From Oscillospiraceae bacterium (GTDB lineage Bacteria; Bacillota; Clostridia; Oscillospirales; Oscillospiraceae), in the NCBI GenBank assembly GCA_017435525.1, contig JAFSEW010000031.1:1-45901 (forward strand): a stretch of DNA of 45,901 nt, read 5' to 3'. The notes under the pieces are model-generated. The model searched no databases. It had not been told where the DNA came from and saw nothing but the letters and a program-made list of their open reading frames with translations. Of the stretch, positions 1 to 8,870 are shown piece after piece (position 1 is the first letter of the stretch; every line of letters starts with the position of its first letter). The translations under genes were made by a program, and so were the position numbers.

Positions 1-447
1 ACCCTGGGTACTCTGGACGGCGCCAATGTGGAGATCGCCCAGGAGGCTGGCCGTGAGAACGAGTATATCTTCGGCCACACCGTGGAGCAGATCAACGAAG
101 CCAAGCACAGCTACCGCTCCCGCGGCATCTACGAGATCGACGCAAGACTGCGCCGGGCTCTGGATACCCTGGTGGATGGCACCGTGCCCACCGACAACGA
201 GCAGCAGGAGCTCTACCACGCTCTGCTGGACGGCACCCACTGGCACAAGGCTGACCACTATTTCATCCTGCTGGACTACGCTTCCTACATGGATGCCAAG
301 CTCCAGGCCAACAAAGACTATGCCGACCGCATTGCCTTCGGCCGCAAGTGCCTGATGAACATTGCCAGCGCCGGCAAGTTCTCCTCCGACCGCACCATCC
401 GTCAGTACGCCGAAGAGATCTGGCACATCGAACCCACCAAGTACTAA
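1..447 (+). CDS. glgP: Glycogen/maltodextrin phosphorylase, C-terminal part (5' end outside window)
   Basis: The frame is open from base 1 and ends at TAA 445-447, giving about 148 C-terminal residues of a protein that is usually 750-850 aa. The visible part begins TLGTLDGANVEI, the conserved segment near the active site of family GT35 alpha-glucan phosphorylases. It continues with the family's C-terminal helices (DHYFILLDYASY, then a segment ending in SSDRTIRQYAEEIW). These enzymes release glucose-1-phosphate from glycogen or maltodextrin in the cytoplasm using pyridoxal phosphate. The PLP-lysine region lies upstream and cannot be checked. Whether it is GlgP or MalP cannot be decided from this part. 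A strong terminator follows 5 nt after the stop, so this gene ends its transcription unit. Confidence 0.93.
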   Translation, partial: TLGTLDGANVEIAQEAGRENEYIFGHTVEQINEAKHSYRSRGIYEIDARLRRALDTLVDGTVPTDNEQQELYHALLDGTHWHKADHYFILLDYASYMDAKLQANKDYADRIAFGRKCLMNIASAGKFSSDRTIRQYAEEIWHIEPTKY

Positions 448-452
448 GAAGC

Positions 453-488
453 AAAACCAGGCTTTCCAATGGAAAGCCTGGTTTTTTT
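453..488 (+). terminator. Rho-independent terminator of the phosphorylase gene
   Basis: The arms AAACCAGGCTTTCC and GGAAAGCCTGGTTT surround a 2-nt AT centre, and the second arm runs straight into a seven-T tract. It separates the phosphorylase gene from the sigma factor gene. Confidence 0.9.
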
Positions 489-554
489 CTGTTGCATTTT
501 TTGTTTTTCTGCGACCTATATGGCAGAAGGGCCTTTCCGGAAAGGAGGAATGAC

Positions 555-1112
555 ATGGCAGATGCCACACTTTTGACACTGTACCGCAACCGGGATGAAC
601 AGGCAATCCAAAGAACCATAGACATCTATGGCAGCTATTGCCGCACCGTAGCTGCCAACATATTGGACAATCCCCAGGATATTGAAGAAGCTCTGGCTGA
701 CACCTGGCTGAAAGTATGGAACGCGGTTCCGCCCTATGAGCCGAAATACTGGAATCTCTTTCTGGCTAAAATTGTCCGCAGCTGCGCTCTGGATATTTGG
801 CGCAAAAACCATTCTCAACGCCGGGGCAGCGGCCAGGCAGATCTTGCCCTGGAAGAGCTCAGCCAGTGTATTCCGTCCCGGATCTCCCCTGAATTGCAGC
901 TGCAGTCCAAAGAATTGGTTCAGGCAATTTCTTCTTTCCTGCGCATTCTTCCTGCGCGTCATCGGGTTATTTTTCTCAGCCGATACTTCTACCTGGAAGA
1001 TCTGGCCGCGATCGCGAAGGCAAACGGTATGCGCGAAGCCAACGTGCGGATGCTGCTCAGCCGTATTCGCCGGAAATTGAAAATGCACTTACTACAGGAG
1101 GGATATTTATGA
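555..1112 (+). CDS. ECF-type RNA polymerase sigma factor
   Basis: Encodes 185 aa. The start at 555 is chosen because AAAGGAGG lies just upstream; the frame stays open further 5' but would cross the preceding terminator. Residues about 10-85 match sigma-70 region 2 (DIEEALADTWLKVWNAV, then a DIWRK end). Residues about 125-180 match region 4, with an LPARHRVIFLSRYFYLEDLA helix and the recognition helix ANVRMLLSRIRRKL. There is no region 1 or 3, as expected for an ECF factor that redirects RNA polymerase to a small regulon. The stop overlaps the next start (ATGA at 1109-1112), so the downstream membrane protein is translationally coupled and is the natural candidate anti-sigma or sensor. Class assignment is firm; the stimulus is unknown. 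Confidence 0.88.
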   Translation: MADATLLTLYRNRDEQAIQRTIDIYGSYCRTVAANILDNPQDIEEALADTWLKVWNAVPPYEPKYWNLFLAKIVRSCALDIWRKNHSQRRGSGQADLALEELSQCIPSRISPELQLQSKELVQAISSFLRILPARHRVIFLSRYFYLEDLAAIAKANGMREANVRMLLSRIRRKLKMHLLQEGYL

Positions 1113-2107
1113 CTGTCCAGGAACAATTACTGGATGCCATCGGCGGCATTGAGGAAGAACTTCTTCTGAAGCCAAATGCACCGTCTATTCGCCGAATCCG
1201 TGTGGGTCTGATTGCCGCTGTGGTGGCAATCATGCTGGCCTGCAGCGCTTTTGCTGCAGAAATCCTTTACGGCAAAACCGATATGGATAATATGATTACC
1301 GGTTCCGGAAGATTTCTCTTCCATGACGGCCAGATTTTCTTTGAAGAACCCTATCAGGGAATTCTGGCTCTGAATACCCAAAACCGTTCTGTCAATACAA
1401 TTTCAACCCAGGACACCGGCCTTCGAAGTCTGTTTATCCTGAATGGTCGTCTTGGCTATGTCCGGGGTTTTCAGGATGTGGTCTTGCAGAAAGAAGATTC
1501 CATTGGGTGGGATGTCCTTTTCAGCGGCAGCTATCCCCGGATGCATTTGGACGGCAGCTTCCTGTATAGCGACAACGGCATGCAGCTTCAGCGCACCGAT
1601 CTTGCCACCGGAGAGGCTACCGTATTGGCCAACGATACCCACGGGTATTTTGTGGATGAAGAATATCTGTATGTGCTGGCAGGAGGCCGAGGAAATGTCT
1701 TTTTGCGAAGCAGGAAAGACACCGTTTCTTTTGAAGAAATCCCGCTTTCTTTCTATCCCGCAGCAATCTATGTGGATGGGGAAGATATTTACCTCTCCCG
1801 CTATGCCGCCTTGGCGGAAGGCGAGCCGAATTTCCGGGTCATTCACTATCGGGACGGCGTGGAAACGCCGCTGCCCATCTACAGCGGCTTACTGCAGGCC
1901 GTAGGAAACACCATTTATTATCTGCAGAACAACACCCTGAAAACCTACAACACGGATACCGGTGCCATAGAGATCCTGCAAGATCGGGTTTTCGAGTTTT
2001 CCATTCTGGAGGAACGCTATCTCTGTATCACATATCTTTATGACCGCGGAACGGAAATCCGGGATCTGAACACCAACGCAACGCTCTATCCCGCCAACAG
2101 GAATTGA
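1109..2107 (+). CDS. Membrane-anchored beta-propeller-like protein, putative anti-sigma/sensor partner
   Basis: Encodes 332 aa. A cytoplasmic stretch of about 30 residues (MTVQEQLLDAIGGIEEELLL) is followed by one hydrophobic segment at about residues 31-49 (VGLIAAVVAIMLACSAFAA). The remainder is predicted extracellular and shows repeated short strand patterns (RFLFHDGQIFF, GSFLYSDNGMQLQRTD, NTIYYLQNNTLKTYNTDTG), like DUF5050-type or propeller domains. The short cytoplasmic N-terminus, single membrane pass and 4-nt overlap with the ECF sigma gene are the usual layout of an anti-sigma factor. I see no zinc anti-sigma HxxxCxxC motif, so the anti-sigma role is inference from position and topology. 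A terminator follows 18 nt after the stop. Confidence 0.6.
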   Translation: MTVQEQLLDAIGGIEEELLLKPNAPSIRRIRVGLIAAVVAIMLACSAFAAEILYGKTDMDNMITGSGRFLFHDGQIFFEEPYQGILALNTQNRSVNTISTQDTGLRSLFILNGRLGYVRGFQDVVLQKEDSIGWDVLFSGSYPRMHLDGSFLYSDNGMQLQRTDLATGEATVLANDTHGYFVDEEYLYVLAGGRGNVFLRSRKDTVSFEEIPLSFYPAAIYVDGEDIYLSRYAALAEGEPNFRVIHYRDGVETPLPIYSGLLQAVGNTIYYLQNNTLKTYNTDTGAIEILQDRVFEFSILEERYLCITYLYDRGTEIRDLNTNATLYPANRN

Positions 2108-2124
2108 CGCTTTCGGCACAATCT

Positions 2125-2158
2125 GCAAGCCCTGCCAATCGGCAGGGCTTGCTTTTTT
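2125..2158 (+). terminator. Rho-independent terminator of the sigma factor unit
   Basis: A perfect 12-bp stem (GCAAGCCCTGCC / GGCAGGGCTTGC) with loop AATC is followed by six T. It closes the sigma/anti-sigma unit. Confidence 0.92.
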
Positions 2159-2203
2159 CGAGCATACGGATCCTTCGACTGCGGGCTTCGTATGAATTGT
2201 GGT

Positions 2204-2332
2204 ATGCTTGCCACCGGCAAGCATGTTTATTTTGATTCGCTGCGCGGAGCACCATGCTCAGGATGACAGCGAGAACGCAAAGCTCTGCCATGTCATCTGT
2301 CATTCTGAGCGCAGCGCAGCGGAGCCGAAGAA
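2204..2332. repeat. Palindromic intergenic repeats (REP-like) upstream of prfC
   Basis: The 368-bp gap before prfC holds a hairpin ATGCTTGCC-ACC-GGCAAGCAT (2204-2224). It is followed by two inverted copies of a GC-rich module: CTCAGGATGACAG near 2258-2270, and CTGTCATTCTGAG near 2297-2309 running into GCGCAGCGCAGCGG. Sequences of the type GTCATTCTGAGCGCAGCG are a common dispersed intergenic repeat in gut clostridia (recalled, not searched). No gene is apparent in this gap apart from the terminator before it and the prfC promoter after it. Confidence 0.55.
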
Positions 2333-2392
2333 CCCGTTCTCCATAACCGGAGCCGTGTGCACAGCGGTTGTGAAAAATCTGGATTTTACCTC

Positions 2393-2421
2393 TTGTAAAG
2401 TGCTGGAAATTGTGGTAAACT
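2393..2421 (+). promoter_or_regulatory. Promoter of prfC
   Basis: TTGTAA (2393-2398), 17-bp spacer, TAAACT (2416-2421), about 55 nt upstream of the prfC start. The same -10 hexamer occurs in the AraC gene promoter in this window. Confidence 0.65.
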
Positions 2422-2475
2422 GAATTAGTTTGAAAGAATTTTCTGTTTTTATTAGCAGTTCGGAGGATATAGCGT

Positions 2476-4068
2476 ATGTCTACCTTACATGAAGAAATCA
2501 GCCGGCGCAGAACCTTTGCCATTATCTCTCACCCTGACGCCGGTAAAACCACCCTGACCGAAAAATTCCTGCTCTACGGCGGTGCCATCGCCCAGGCAGG
2601 CGTTGTTAAGGGCAAGAAGAATTCCCGCGCCGCCACATCCGACTGGATGGAGATTGAAAAGCAGCGTGGTATTTCCGTTACCTCTTCCGTGATGCAGTTC
2701 CAGTACGGCGGCTTCTGCATCAACATTCTGGACACCCCCGGCCACCAGGACTTCTCCGAGGATACCTACCGCACCCTGATGGCTGCGGACTCCGCGGTGA
2801 TGGTCATCGACGGTGCCAAGGGCGTGGAGCCCCAGACCCGGAAGCTGTTCAAAGTCTGCGCCATGCGCCACATCCCCATCTTTACCTTTGTCAACAAGAT
2901 GGACCGGGAAACCAAGGACCCCTTTGACCTGCTGGACGAAGTGGAGCGGGAACTGGGCATCGAAACCTATGCCATGAACTGGCCCATTGGCTGCGGTAAG
3001 GACTTCCAGGGCGTTTATGACCGGGAACAGGGCCAGCTGCTGTTCTTCTCCGGTGTTTCCGGCAAGAACAAGGCTGCCAAGCAGACCATTGATCTGTATG
3101 ATCCCCAGGTTGCCCAGCTTCTGGACAGCGAAAGCAAGCATCAGCAGCTGATCGACGATGTGGAGCTGCTGTCCGCCGGTCGGGAAATGGACATTGATGC
3201 CGTACAGCATGGTCAGCTGAGCCCTGTGTTCTTCGGCTCCGCCCTGACCAACTTCGGCATTGAGCCTTTCCTGGAAGCGTTCCTGAAGCTGACCCCCGCA
3301 CCCCTGTCCCGCACCGCGGACTGCGGCGAGATCGACACCTTCAGCCCCGATTTCTCCGCCTTTGTGTTCAAGATTCAGGCCAACATGAACAAGGCCCACC
3401 GTGACCGTCTGGCTTTCATGCGGATTTGCTCCGGCAAGTTCCAGCGTGACGCGGAATACTACCATGTGCAGGGCGGCAGAAAGATGCGCCTGTCCCAGCC
3501 CCAGCAGCTAATGGCTGCGGAGCGTGAAATCGTGGAGGAAGCCTACGCCGGTGATGTCATCGGCGTGTTCGACCCCGGTATTTTCTCCATCGGCGACACC
3601 ATCACCGTTCCCGGCAAGAAATTTGCCTATTCCGGCATTCCTACCTTTGCCCCGGAGCATTTCTGCCGTGTTTCCGCCAAGGATTCCATGAAGCGTAAGC
3701 AGTTCGTCAAGGGCACCGAGCAGATCGCCCAGGAAGGTGCCATCCAGATTTTCAAGGTTCCGAATTCCGGTATGGAAGAAGTGATCGTGGGCGTTGTGGG
3801 TACGCTGCAGTTTGATGTGTTCCAGTACCGCATGAAGGGCGAGTACGGCGTGGATCTGCGGATGGAAGGCCTGCCCTACGAAGAGATCCGCCTCATCGAC
3901 AGCTATCCCGGCGACCTCACTGACCTGAATCTGGGCAGCGACGCCGAGCTGCTGGAAGATTACCGTGGCCGCAGCCTGCTGGTATTCACCAGCTTCTGGG
4001 CCATCGATTTCATCTGCCGCCGGAACCCCGGCCTGGTTCTGAAGGAAATCGTTGTGGAAGAAGGCTAA
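2476..4068 (+). CDS. prfC: Peptide chain release factor 3
   Basis: Encodes 530 aa, the usual RF3 length. RF3 is the GTPase that recycles RF1/RF2 from the ribosome after termination. G1 is SHPDAGKTT (about residues 18-26), the switch region is RGISVTSSV, G3 is DTPGHQDF and G4 is NKMD. The long loop with KGKKNSRAATSDWM and the C-terminal domain (GVVGTLQFDVFQYRMKGEYG) are typical of RF3 rather than EF-G or EF-Tu. The ATG at 2476 follows TTCGGAGGATATAGCGT with GGAGG at suitable spacing. It has its own promoter and terminator, so it is monocistronic. Confidence 0.97.
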   Translation: MSTLHEEISRRRTFAIISHPDAGKTTLTEKFLLYGGAIAQAGVVKGKKNSRAATSDWMEIEKQRGISVTSSVMQFQYGGFCINILDTPGHQDFSEDTYRTLMAADSAVMVIDGAKGVEPQTRKLFKVCAMRHIPIFTFVNKMDRETKDPFDLLDEVERELGIETYAMNWPIGCGKDFQGVYDREQGQLLFFSGVSGKNKAAKQTIDLYDPQVAQLLDSESKHQQLIDDVELLSAGREMDIDAVQHGQLSPVFFGSALTNFGIEPFLEAFLKLTPAPLSRTADCGEIDTFSPDFSAFVFKIQANMNKAHRDRLAFMRICSGKFQRDAEYYHVQGGRKMRLSQPQQLMAAEREIVEEAYAGDVIGVFDPGIFSIGDTITVPGKKFAYSGIPTFAPEHFCRVSAKDSMKRKQFVKGTEQIAQEGAIQIFKVPNSGMEEVIVGVVGTLQFDVFQYRMKGEYGVDLRMEGLPYEEIRLIDSYPGDLTDLNLGSDAELLEDYRGRSLLVFTSFWAIDFICRRNPGLVLKEIVVEEG

Positions 4069-4074
4069 ATAACA

Positions 4075-4105
4075 AGATCCCGAGTCGCAAGACTCGGGAT
4101 CTTTT
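4075..4105. terminator. Terminator between convergent prfC and the CotH gene
   Basis: A 12-bp stem (AGATCCCGAGTC / GACTCGGGATCT) with a GCAA tetraloop is followed by TTTGTGTT. It lies between two convergent genes; on the minus strand the trailing sequence is TTGTTATTT, so it may serve both. Confidence 0.85.
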
Positions 4106-4108
4106 GTG

Positions 4109-6448
4109 TTACGGCATCACATCGCCGAAATAATATTCCATTTCCGACTGGGACAGCTGGAAGTGCATTTTCAGATCCGCCAGCACATGCTGATCCCGTT
4201 TGCCATTATTGACATAGTCCCGCAGCGCCTGCACAGACTTTTCCCACTGGGCCACCGTGCGGTTCCACCGCTCCCGGTCTCTGGGCACTTCCGATTCAAT
4301 GGCCGCCACGATCTCATCAATGACCTGATTAAAATATTCCTCATTAAGGATCGTACCCATCAGCTCCGCATAGCGCTTCAGGAATACATCCTGGCCGGTT
4401 TTGCTTGCCAGGGCCGCCCGGATCAGAATGGGCTCACCGTTGACGCCGTTGACCAGGCCGGAGGTGGGTTTATCCGCGGTGTGGACAAAGGCCCAGTCCA
4501 AATCAAAGTGCATCCAGCGCCACTTGCCGTCATGCTCTTCTGACATGAACCGGCGGATATTGGCGGTATCCTTGTCGCCCATATAGCTGCGGCAGATGTA
4601 CCAGTCCATCAGGCTGAGGATATCCACCTGCTCTTCCAGATACCGGTAGTTCTCCTCCAGGGCCATATTGTTGTGGGTGACAAAGGACTTGATGGCATAA
4701 AAATCCTTGCCCACGCCGGACTGGATGGAAGCACCGGTGGAATACAGCAGATTCACCGATTCCTCGCTGACACCCAGATGGCTGGCCACATAATCCGCGC
4801 TGAAACGCTCCCGGAGATAGTAGATGCCCCAGTAGGTATCCCCTAGGTACAGCACCACCGGCTTCATGGCCTGGGTATAGAGATGGGTGGTACCATTGGC
4901 AATCTGGGTGGCCAGTTCATCACGCATAATGGACTTGTGCCAATCCTCACTGCCGCCTTTCAGCAGCAGAGAATCGAAGGTATCGATATCCCGGTCGTCA
5001 AACAGCCGGTATTCCAGCTTGGACGCGCCGTATTCCCCGCGGAAGCGCAGCTGGAAATTCTGCTTGTCTCCCTTGCGGCTGTCATTACCGTGGAGACGGA
5101 AGCCGCAGGGAATGGAGAATTTCTCCTGGCCGTCCTCAATGAGGGTCAGCTGGCCCTCATATTCGTAGGTCATTTCAATGTTATTCAGCACACCCTGGGC
5201 ACCTGTCAGGCAGGTCTGAGGAATGGCCAGGGTCACCACGGGCATTTCGTGTTCCTTGCCCACCAGATAGGTATAGGCAGTAATGCGGCTGCGGCGGTTG
5301 CCGCTGACGCAGAAGGTGCGAATGGTGCAGATATCGGAAATCTCAATGGGCTGCTTGTATACCCGGGAGCGGGTGGTGGGGCGGCTGCCGTCGGTGGTGT
5401 AGTAGATGGTGCCCTCGCCGCTGAGGGTCACCGTTACAGGTTCATCATACATGCCTGTGGGATGATCCGCCTGGGGCGCTGCCACGCCGCTGGGATAGCC
5501 GGGGGCATTGATTCCCCCAAAGGTGGGGCTTTCCAGATAGGCGGGGATATTCCCGTCACGGCCATAGCTTTCATTTACCTGCAGATCTCCGGGCACCGTC
5601 AGGGCATCCAGCAGCACCCCATTTTTGCTCAGGTAGAGGGTTTCTCCCTCCGCGCTGACCTTGAAGGGGGCATGGTTTTCTCCCAGGGCAGGCTCATCGG
5701 AGCAGTATACCACATAGTATTCCCCCGGCTGCAGGGTAACTTCCGGGAAGGTATATCGGGTGGGGTTGTTGGCTTTATCCGTCAGGCCGTAGTCTGCCAG
5801 ATTCAAAGGCTCTTGGGAATTGTTCATGATCTCCACCAGATCATAGTATTCCTGGCCCACGCTCAGGTATTTTCTGTTGGAAGGGAGCACTTCTGTAATC
5901 ACCAGCTCCGGCAGCTGCAGAGCGGCCTGATAGCTCTCAAAGCCCGCTTCCGTATTGGCAAAACCGGGGGTGGGCCAGGGGCACGGGCCTTCCTGATCGT
6001 AGGTCAGGCCATCCGGTGCCTCGCCGTAGGTCAGTTGATCCGCTTCCCGATCCCGGTACAGCAGATACACCGTTTCTCCTTTGGATGACAGGCCGAAGGT
6101 GCCTTCCATCGTCACCACCAGGTAGCCCTGCGCAGGCACTGTCCTGCCTGCCAGAGGCATCCAGATGCCCCCCAGGGGATCATCCGTCAGGTACCAGCCC
6201 TCCAGATCCACCGGGGTCTCACCGGCATTATACAGCTCTACCCAGTCTTTCTCATGACCCAGGCAAAGCTTGGTATTCTCCGCCATGACTTCCGTAATGG
6301 ACACAGGGGGCAGATCCGCAGGCGCTGTGGCTGCCGGTGCCGTTTCCGGCGGCAGGGTGGGCAGCGCCGTAGGCTCCGTGGCTTCCGGCACAGCTTCGCA
6401 TCCTGCCAGCAACAGCAGCGCCAGCAGCAAAAGCAGAATTCTTTTCAT
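4109..6448 (-). CDS. CotH-family lipoprotein with lamin-tail and chitobiase-like domains (copy 1)
   Basis: Encodes 779 aa. The ATG at 6448 is chosen over an in-frame TTG at 6463 because GGAG sits 10 nt before it. The signal peptide ends in LLAGC (Cys17), a lipobox, so the protein should be lipid-anchored outside the membrane. Two lamin-tail-like domains follow (about 45-165, ITEVMAEN...DWVELYN, and about 185-310, ITEVLPSN...DLVEIMNNS). Next comes a chitobiase/Fn3-like module (about 335-395, GTIYYTTDGSRPT), then a CotH kinase-like domain (about 410-720, FRLHGNDSRKGDKQNF, ending at HFDLDWAF). CotH of Bacillus is an atypical protein kinase of the spore coat; the substrate here is unknown. The start lies 4 nt after the stop of a close paralogue, so the two are one operon. 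Confidence 0.85.
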   Translation of the reverse strand: MKRILLLLLALLLLAGCEAVPEATEPTALPTLPPETAPAATAPADLPPVSITEVMAENTKLCLGHEKDWVELYNAGETPVDLEGWYLTDDPLGGIWMPLAGRTVPAQGYLVVTMEGTFGLSSKGETVYLLYRDREADQLTYGEAPDGLTYDQEGPCPWPTPGFANTEAGFESYQAALQLPELVITEVLPSNRKYLSVGQEYYDLVEIMNNSQEPLNLADYGLTDKANNPTRYTFPEVTLQPGEYYVVYCSDEPALGENHAPFKVSAEGETLYLSKNGVLLDALTVPGDLQVNESYGRDGNIPAYLESPTFGGINAPGYPSGVAAPQADHPTGMYDEPVTVTLSGEGTIYYTTDGSRPTTRSRVYKQPIEISDICTIRTFCVSGNRRSRITAYTYLVGKEHEMPVVTLAIPQTCLTGAQGVLNNIEMTYEYEGQLTLIEDGQEKFSIPCGFRLHGNDSRKGDKQNFQLRFRGEYGASKLEYRLFDDRDIDTFDSLLLKGGSEDWHKSIMRDELATQIANGTTHLYTQAMKPVVLYLGDTYWGIYYLRERFSADYVASHLGVSEESVNLLYSTGASIQSGVGKDFYAIKSFVTHNNMALEENYRYLEEQVDILSLMDWYICRSYMGDKDTANIRRFMSEEHDGKWRWMHFDLDWAFVHTADKPTSGLVNGVNGEPILIRAALASKTGQDVFLKRYAELMGTILNEEYFNQVIDEIVAAIESEVPRDRERWNRTVAQWEKSVQALRDYVNNGKRDQHVLADLKMHFQLSQSEMEYYFGDVMP

Positions 6449-6452
6449 GGTT

Positions 6453-8774
6453 TTAGTCTCCAAAATATTCTTCGATCTGGGCGGTTCTCATCTGGAAATA
6501 AGACTGCAGATCCTGCAGCACCCGTTTTTTCCGGTTGCTGACAAATTTACGCACAAAGGCGATCTCCGATTCCCATTCTTCCATAGATGCCTTCCAGCGG
6601 GCTCTGTCTGCGGGAAGCTCCGATTCAAAAGCATCCACCAGTTCATCGATGAGGCCGGTGATATGCTCGCCGTTCAAAATGGTGTCCATCAGGTAATCGT
6701 AGCGCTTCAGGAAGGCATCCTTACCTTCCTTGTTTGTGAGCACCGCCTGCATCAGCACATAGTCGCCGCCCAGAAATGCAATGCTGCTGAAGGGATGGTC
6801 CGTCATCCAGTTGAAGCCCCAGTCCAGGTCAAAGAACATCCAGTGCCATTTGCCATCGTGCTCCCAGGAGCGGAAGCGGCGGATATTGGCGGTATCCCGG
6901 TCGCCGATAAAGGAGCGCAGGATATACCAGTCCATAAGGCTCTGGACATCGATGCGGTCTGTCAGATACTTGTAGTGCTCTTCCTTGCGCATGTCATGGG
7001 TCTGGACATAGGTACGCAGCGCCTGGAAATCGGACACATCGCCGCATTCCCGGTAGGCACCGTTGGAATAGGCAATATCCACGGATTCCGGGCTCACATG
7101 CAGATGGCTGGCCACATAATCCGCGCTGTAGCGCTCCCGGAGATAATAGATGCCCCAGTATTCGTCACCCAGGTACAGCACCACGGGCTTCGTTGCCTGG
7201 GCATAGAGGCTGGTGCCGCTGTCGGCAATGGCAGAGGCCAGTTCGTCCCGGATCATGGATTTATACCAGTCCTCGCTGCCGCCTTTCAGGAGAATGGAGT
7301 TGAATTCTTCAATATCCCGATCTTCAAATAGCTTATATTCCAGCTTGCTTGCGCCGTACCGGGCACGGAAACGCAGGGAGAAATTCTTCTTTCTGTGTTT
7401 GCGGCTGTCGTTTCCGTGAAGCCGGAAGCCACAGGGGATGGAGAACTTCTCTTCTCCATCCTCAATCAGCGTCAGCACCGCTTCATACTCTTCCTTGGAT
7501 TCGTAATTTTTCAGCAGACCCGCCGCACCTGTCAGACACGCCTCAGGGATGGATACCGTCACCACCGGCAGGTCATGTTCCTTGCCCACCAGATAGGTAT
7601 AGCTGACAATGGCGCTGCTGCGGTTGCCGCTGACGCAGAAGGTGCGCACTGTGCAAACATCCGCAATCTCAATGGGCTGAGAATAGACTTTGGATTTTTC
7701 CGTAGGTCTGCTGCCGTCGGTGGTGTAGTAGATGGTGCCTTCTCCACTGAGGGTCACTGCCACAGCTTTCTCATACATACCGGAGGGCAAATCTGCCGCC
7801 GGCGCAGCCACACCGCTGGAATAGCCCGGGGCATTGGCTGCACCGAAGGTGGGCGTTTCCAGATACATGGGCAGCTTCTCTGCCCGGCCGTAGCTTTCAT
7901 TTTCCTGCAGATCGCCGGGAACCGTCAGCACATCGGTAAATACCCCATCCTTGCTCAGATACAGGGTCTCGCCCTGGGCGCTGATCTTAAAAGGCGCATG
8001 GTTCTCCCCCAGGGAAGCATCGCCGGAGCAGTGTACCACATAGTATTCTCCCGGCTGCAGCGTCACATCCGGGAACGCATATCTGGCTGGGGTGCTGCGC
8101 TTATCCGTCAGACCATAGCCGCCCAGATGCACAGGGGCATCGGAATTGTTCATGACCTCCACCAGATCATAATACTGAGCATTTACCGGCAAATACCGGG
8201 AATTGGAAGCAAGAACCTCCGTAAGGATCAGTCCTTCCAGGGGTCTTTCTTCCAAATAGGCATAGTAACCCGCCTGCGTATTGTCCTGACCGGGGGTGGC
8301 CCAGGGGCAGGCACCCTCCTGAGAGAAGGATTCGCCTTCCGCAGCCGCGCCGTAGGTCAGCTGACTGACCACAGCCTCGCCCATAGCCAGATACACCGTT
8401 TCACCGGCAGCAGACAGCCCGAAATTCTCCGGGATTACCACCAGATATCCTTCCCCGGGCACTGTCAGCCCGGAAAGATCCATGCCGCCGCCCAGTGGGT
8501 CATCGGTCAGAAACCAGCCGTCCAGATCCACAGGGGCTTCGCTTGGGTTATACAGCTCCACCCAGTCCTGATCGTGACCCAGGCAAAGGTTTTCATTGTC
8601 CGGCATCACCTCGGTAATGGTGATGGGGGGAATTTCTGCCGCAGGCGGCTCTGTGGGTGCCTGGGTGGGCAGCGTATTGGGAAGGGTCTGCACAGGCTGC
8701 TCCGGCACCGCCCCACAGCCCGGTAAGCTTATCAGCAGCACTGCCGCAAGCAGCAGTGCGACAAATCGTTTCAT
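6453..8774 (-). CDS. CotH-family lipoprotein with lamin-tail and chitobiase-like domains (copy 2)
   Basis: Encodes 773 aa and is the first gene of a tandem pair. The ATG at 8774 is preceded by AAAGGATG at good spacing; an upstream in-frame start would put a non-signal extension before the signal peptide. The lipobox is LPGC (Cys20). The domain order matches the downstream copy: two lamin-tail domains, GTIYYTTDGSRPT module, and CotH kinase domain with FRLHGNDSRKHRKKNF and FFDLDWGF. Long identical blocks (GGSEDW, VVLYLGD, YWGIYYLRER, DTANIRRF, HDGKW) point to a tandem duplication. Sequence between blocks has diverged well beyond silent change, so both copies have probably been kept under selection. 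The peptide or protein target is unknown. Confidence 0.85.
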   Translation of the reverse strand: MKRFVALLLAAVLLISLPGCGAVPEQPVQTLPNTLPTQAPTEPPAAEIPPITITEVMPDNENLCLGHDQDWVELYNPSEAPVDLDGWFLTDDPLGGGMDLSGLTVPGEGYLVVIPENFGLSAAGETVYLAMGEAVVSQLTYGAAAEGESFSQEGACPWATPGQDNTQAGYYAYLEERPLEGLILTEVLASNSRYLPVNAQYYDLVEVMNNSDAPVHLGGYGLTDKRSTPARYAFPDVTLQPGEYYVVHCSGDASLGENHAPFKISAQGETLYLSKDGVFTDVLTVPGDLQENESYGRAEKLPMYLETPTFGAANAPGYSSGVAAPAADLPSGMYEKAVAVTLSGEGTIYYTTDGSRPTEKSKVYSQPIEIADVCTVRTFCVSGNRSSAIVSYTYLVGKEHDLPVVTVSIPEACLTGAAGLLKNYESKEEYEAVLTLIEDGEEKFSIPCGFRLHGNDSRKHRKKNFSLRFRARYGASKLEYKLFEDRDIEEFNSILLKGGSEDWYKSMIRDELASAIADSGTSLYAQATKPVVLYLGDEYWGIYYLRERYSADYVASHLHVSPESVDIAYSNGAYRECGDVSDFQALRTYVQTHDMRKEEHYKYLTDRIDVQSLMDWYILRSFIGDRDTANIRRFRSWEHDGKWHWMFFDLDWGFNWMTDHPFSSIAFLGGDYVLMQAVLTNKEGKDAFLKRYDYLMDTILNGEHITGLIDELVDAFESELPADRARWKASMEEWESEIAFVRKFVSNRKKRVLQDLQSYFQMRTAQIEEYFGD

Positions 8775-8828
8775 TGCGGTCACATCCTTTGGCAGGATTA
8801 TCGCATATTTTGCCGAAAAAAGCAAGAA

Positions 8829-8862
8829 ACAGATTACCGTTCCCGTGGAAACGGTAATCTGT
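8829..8862 (-). terminator. Terminator of the hydro-lyase/AtuA operon
   Basis: A 13-bp stem (ACAGATTACCGTT / AACGGTAATCTGT) with an 8-nt loop. On the minus strand it is followed by TTCTTGCTTTTTT. It lies 9 nt after the stop of the CapA-like gene. Confidence 0.85.
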
Positions 8863-8870
8863 TTTCCTGT

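Noticed and set aside
348-554. A longer form of the sigma factor starting in the phosphorylase gene.
   Set aside because: The extension would run through a strong terminator and has no sigma-like sequence; AAAGGAGG before 555 sets the start.
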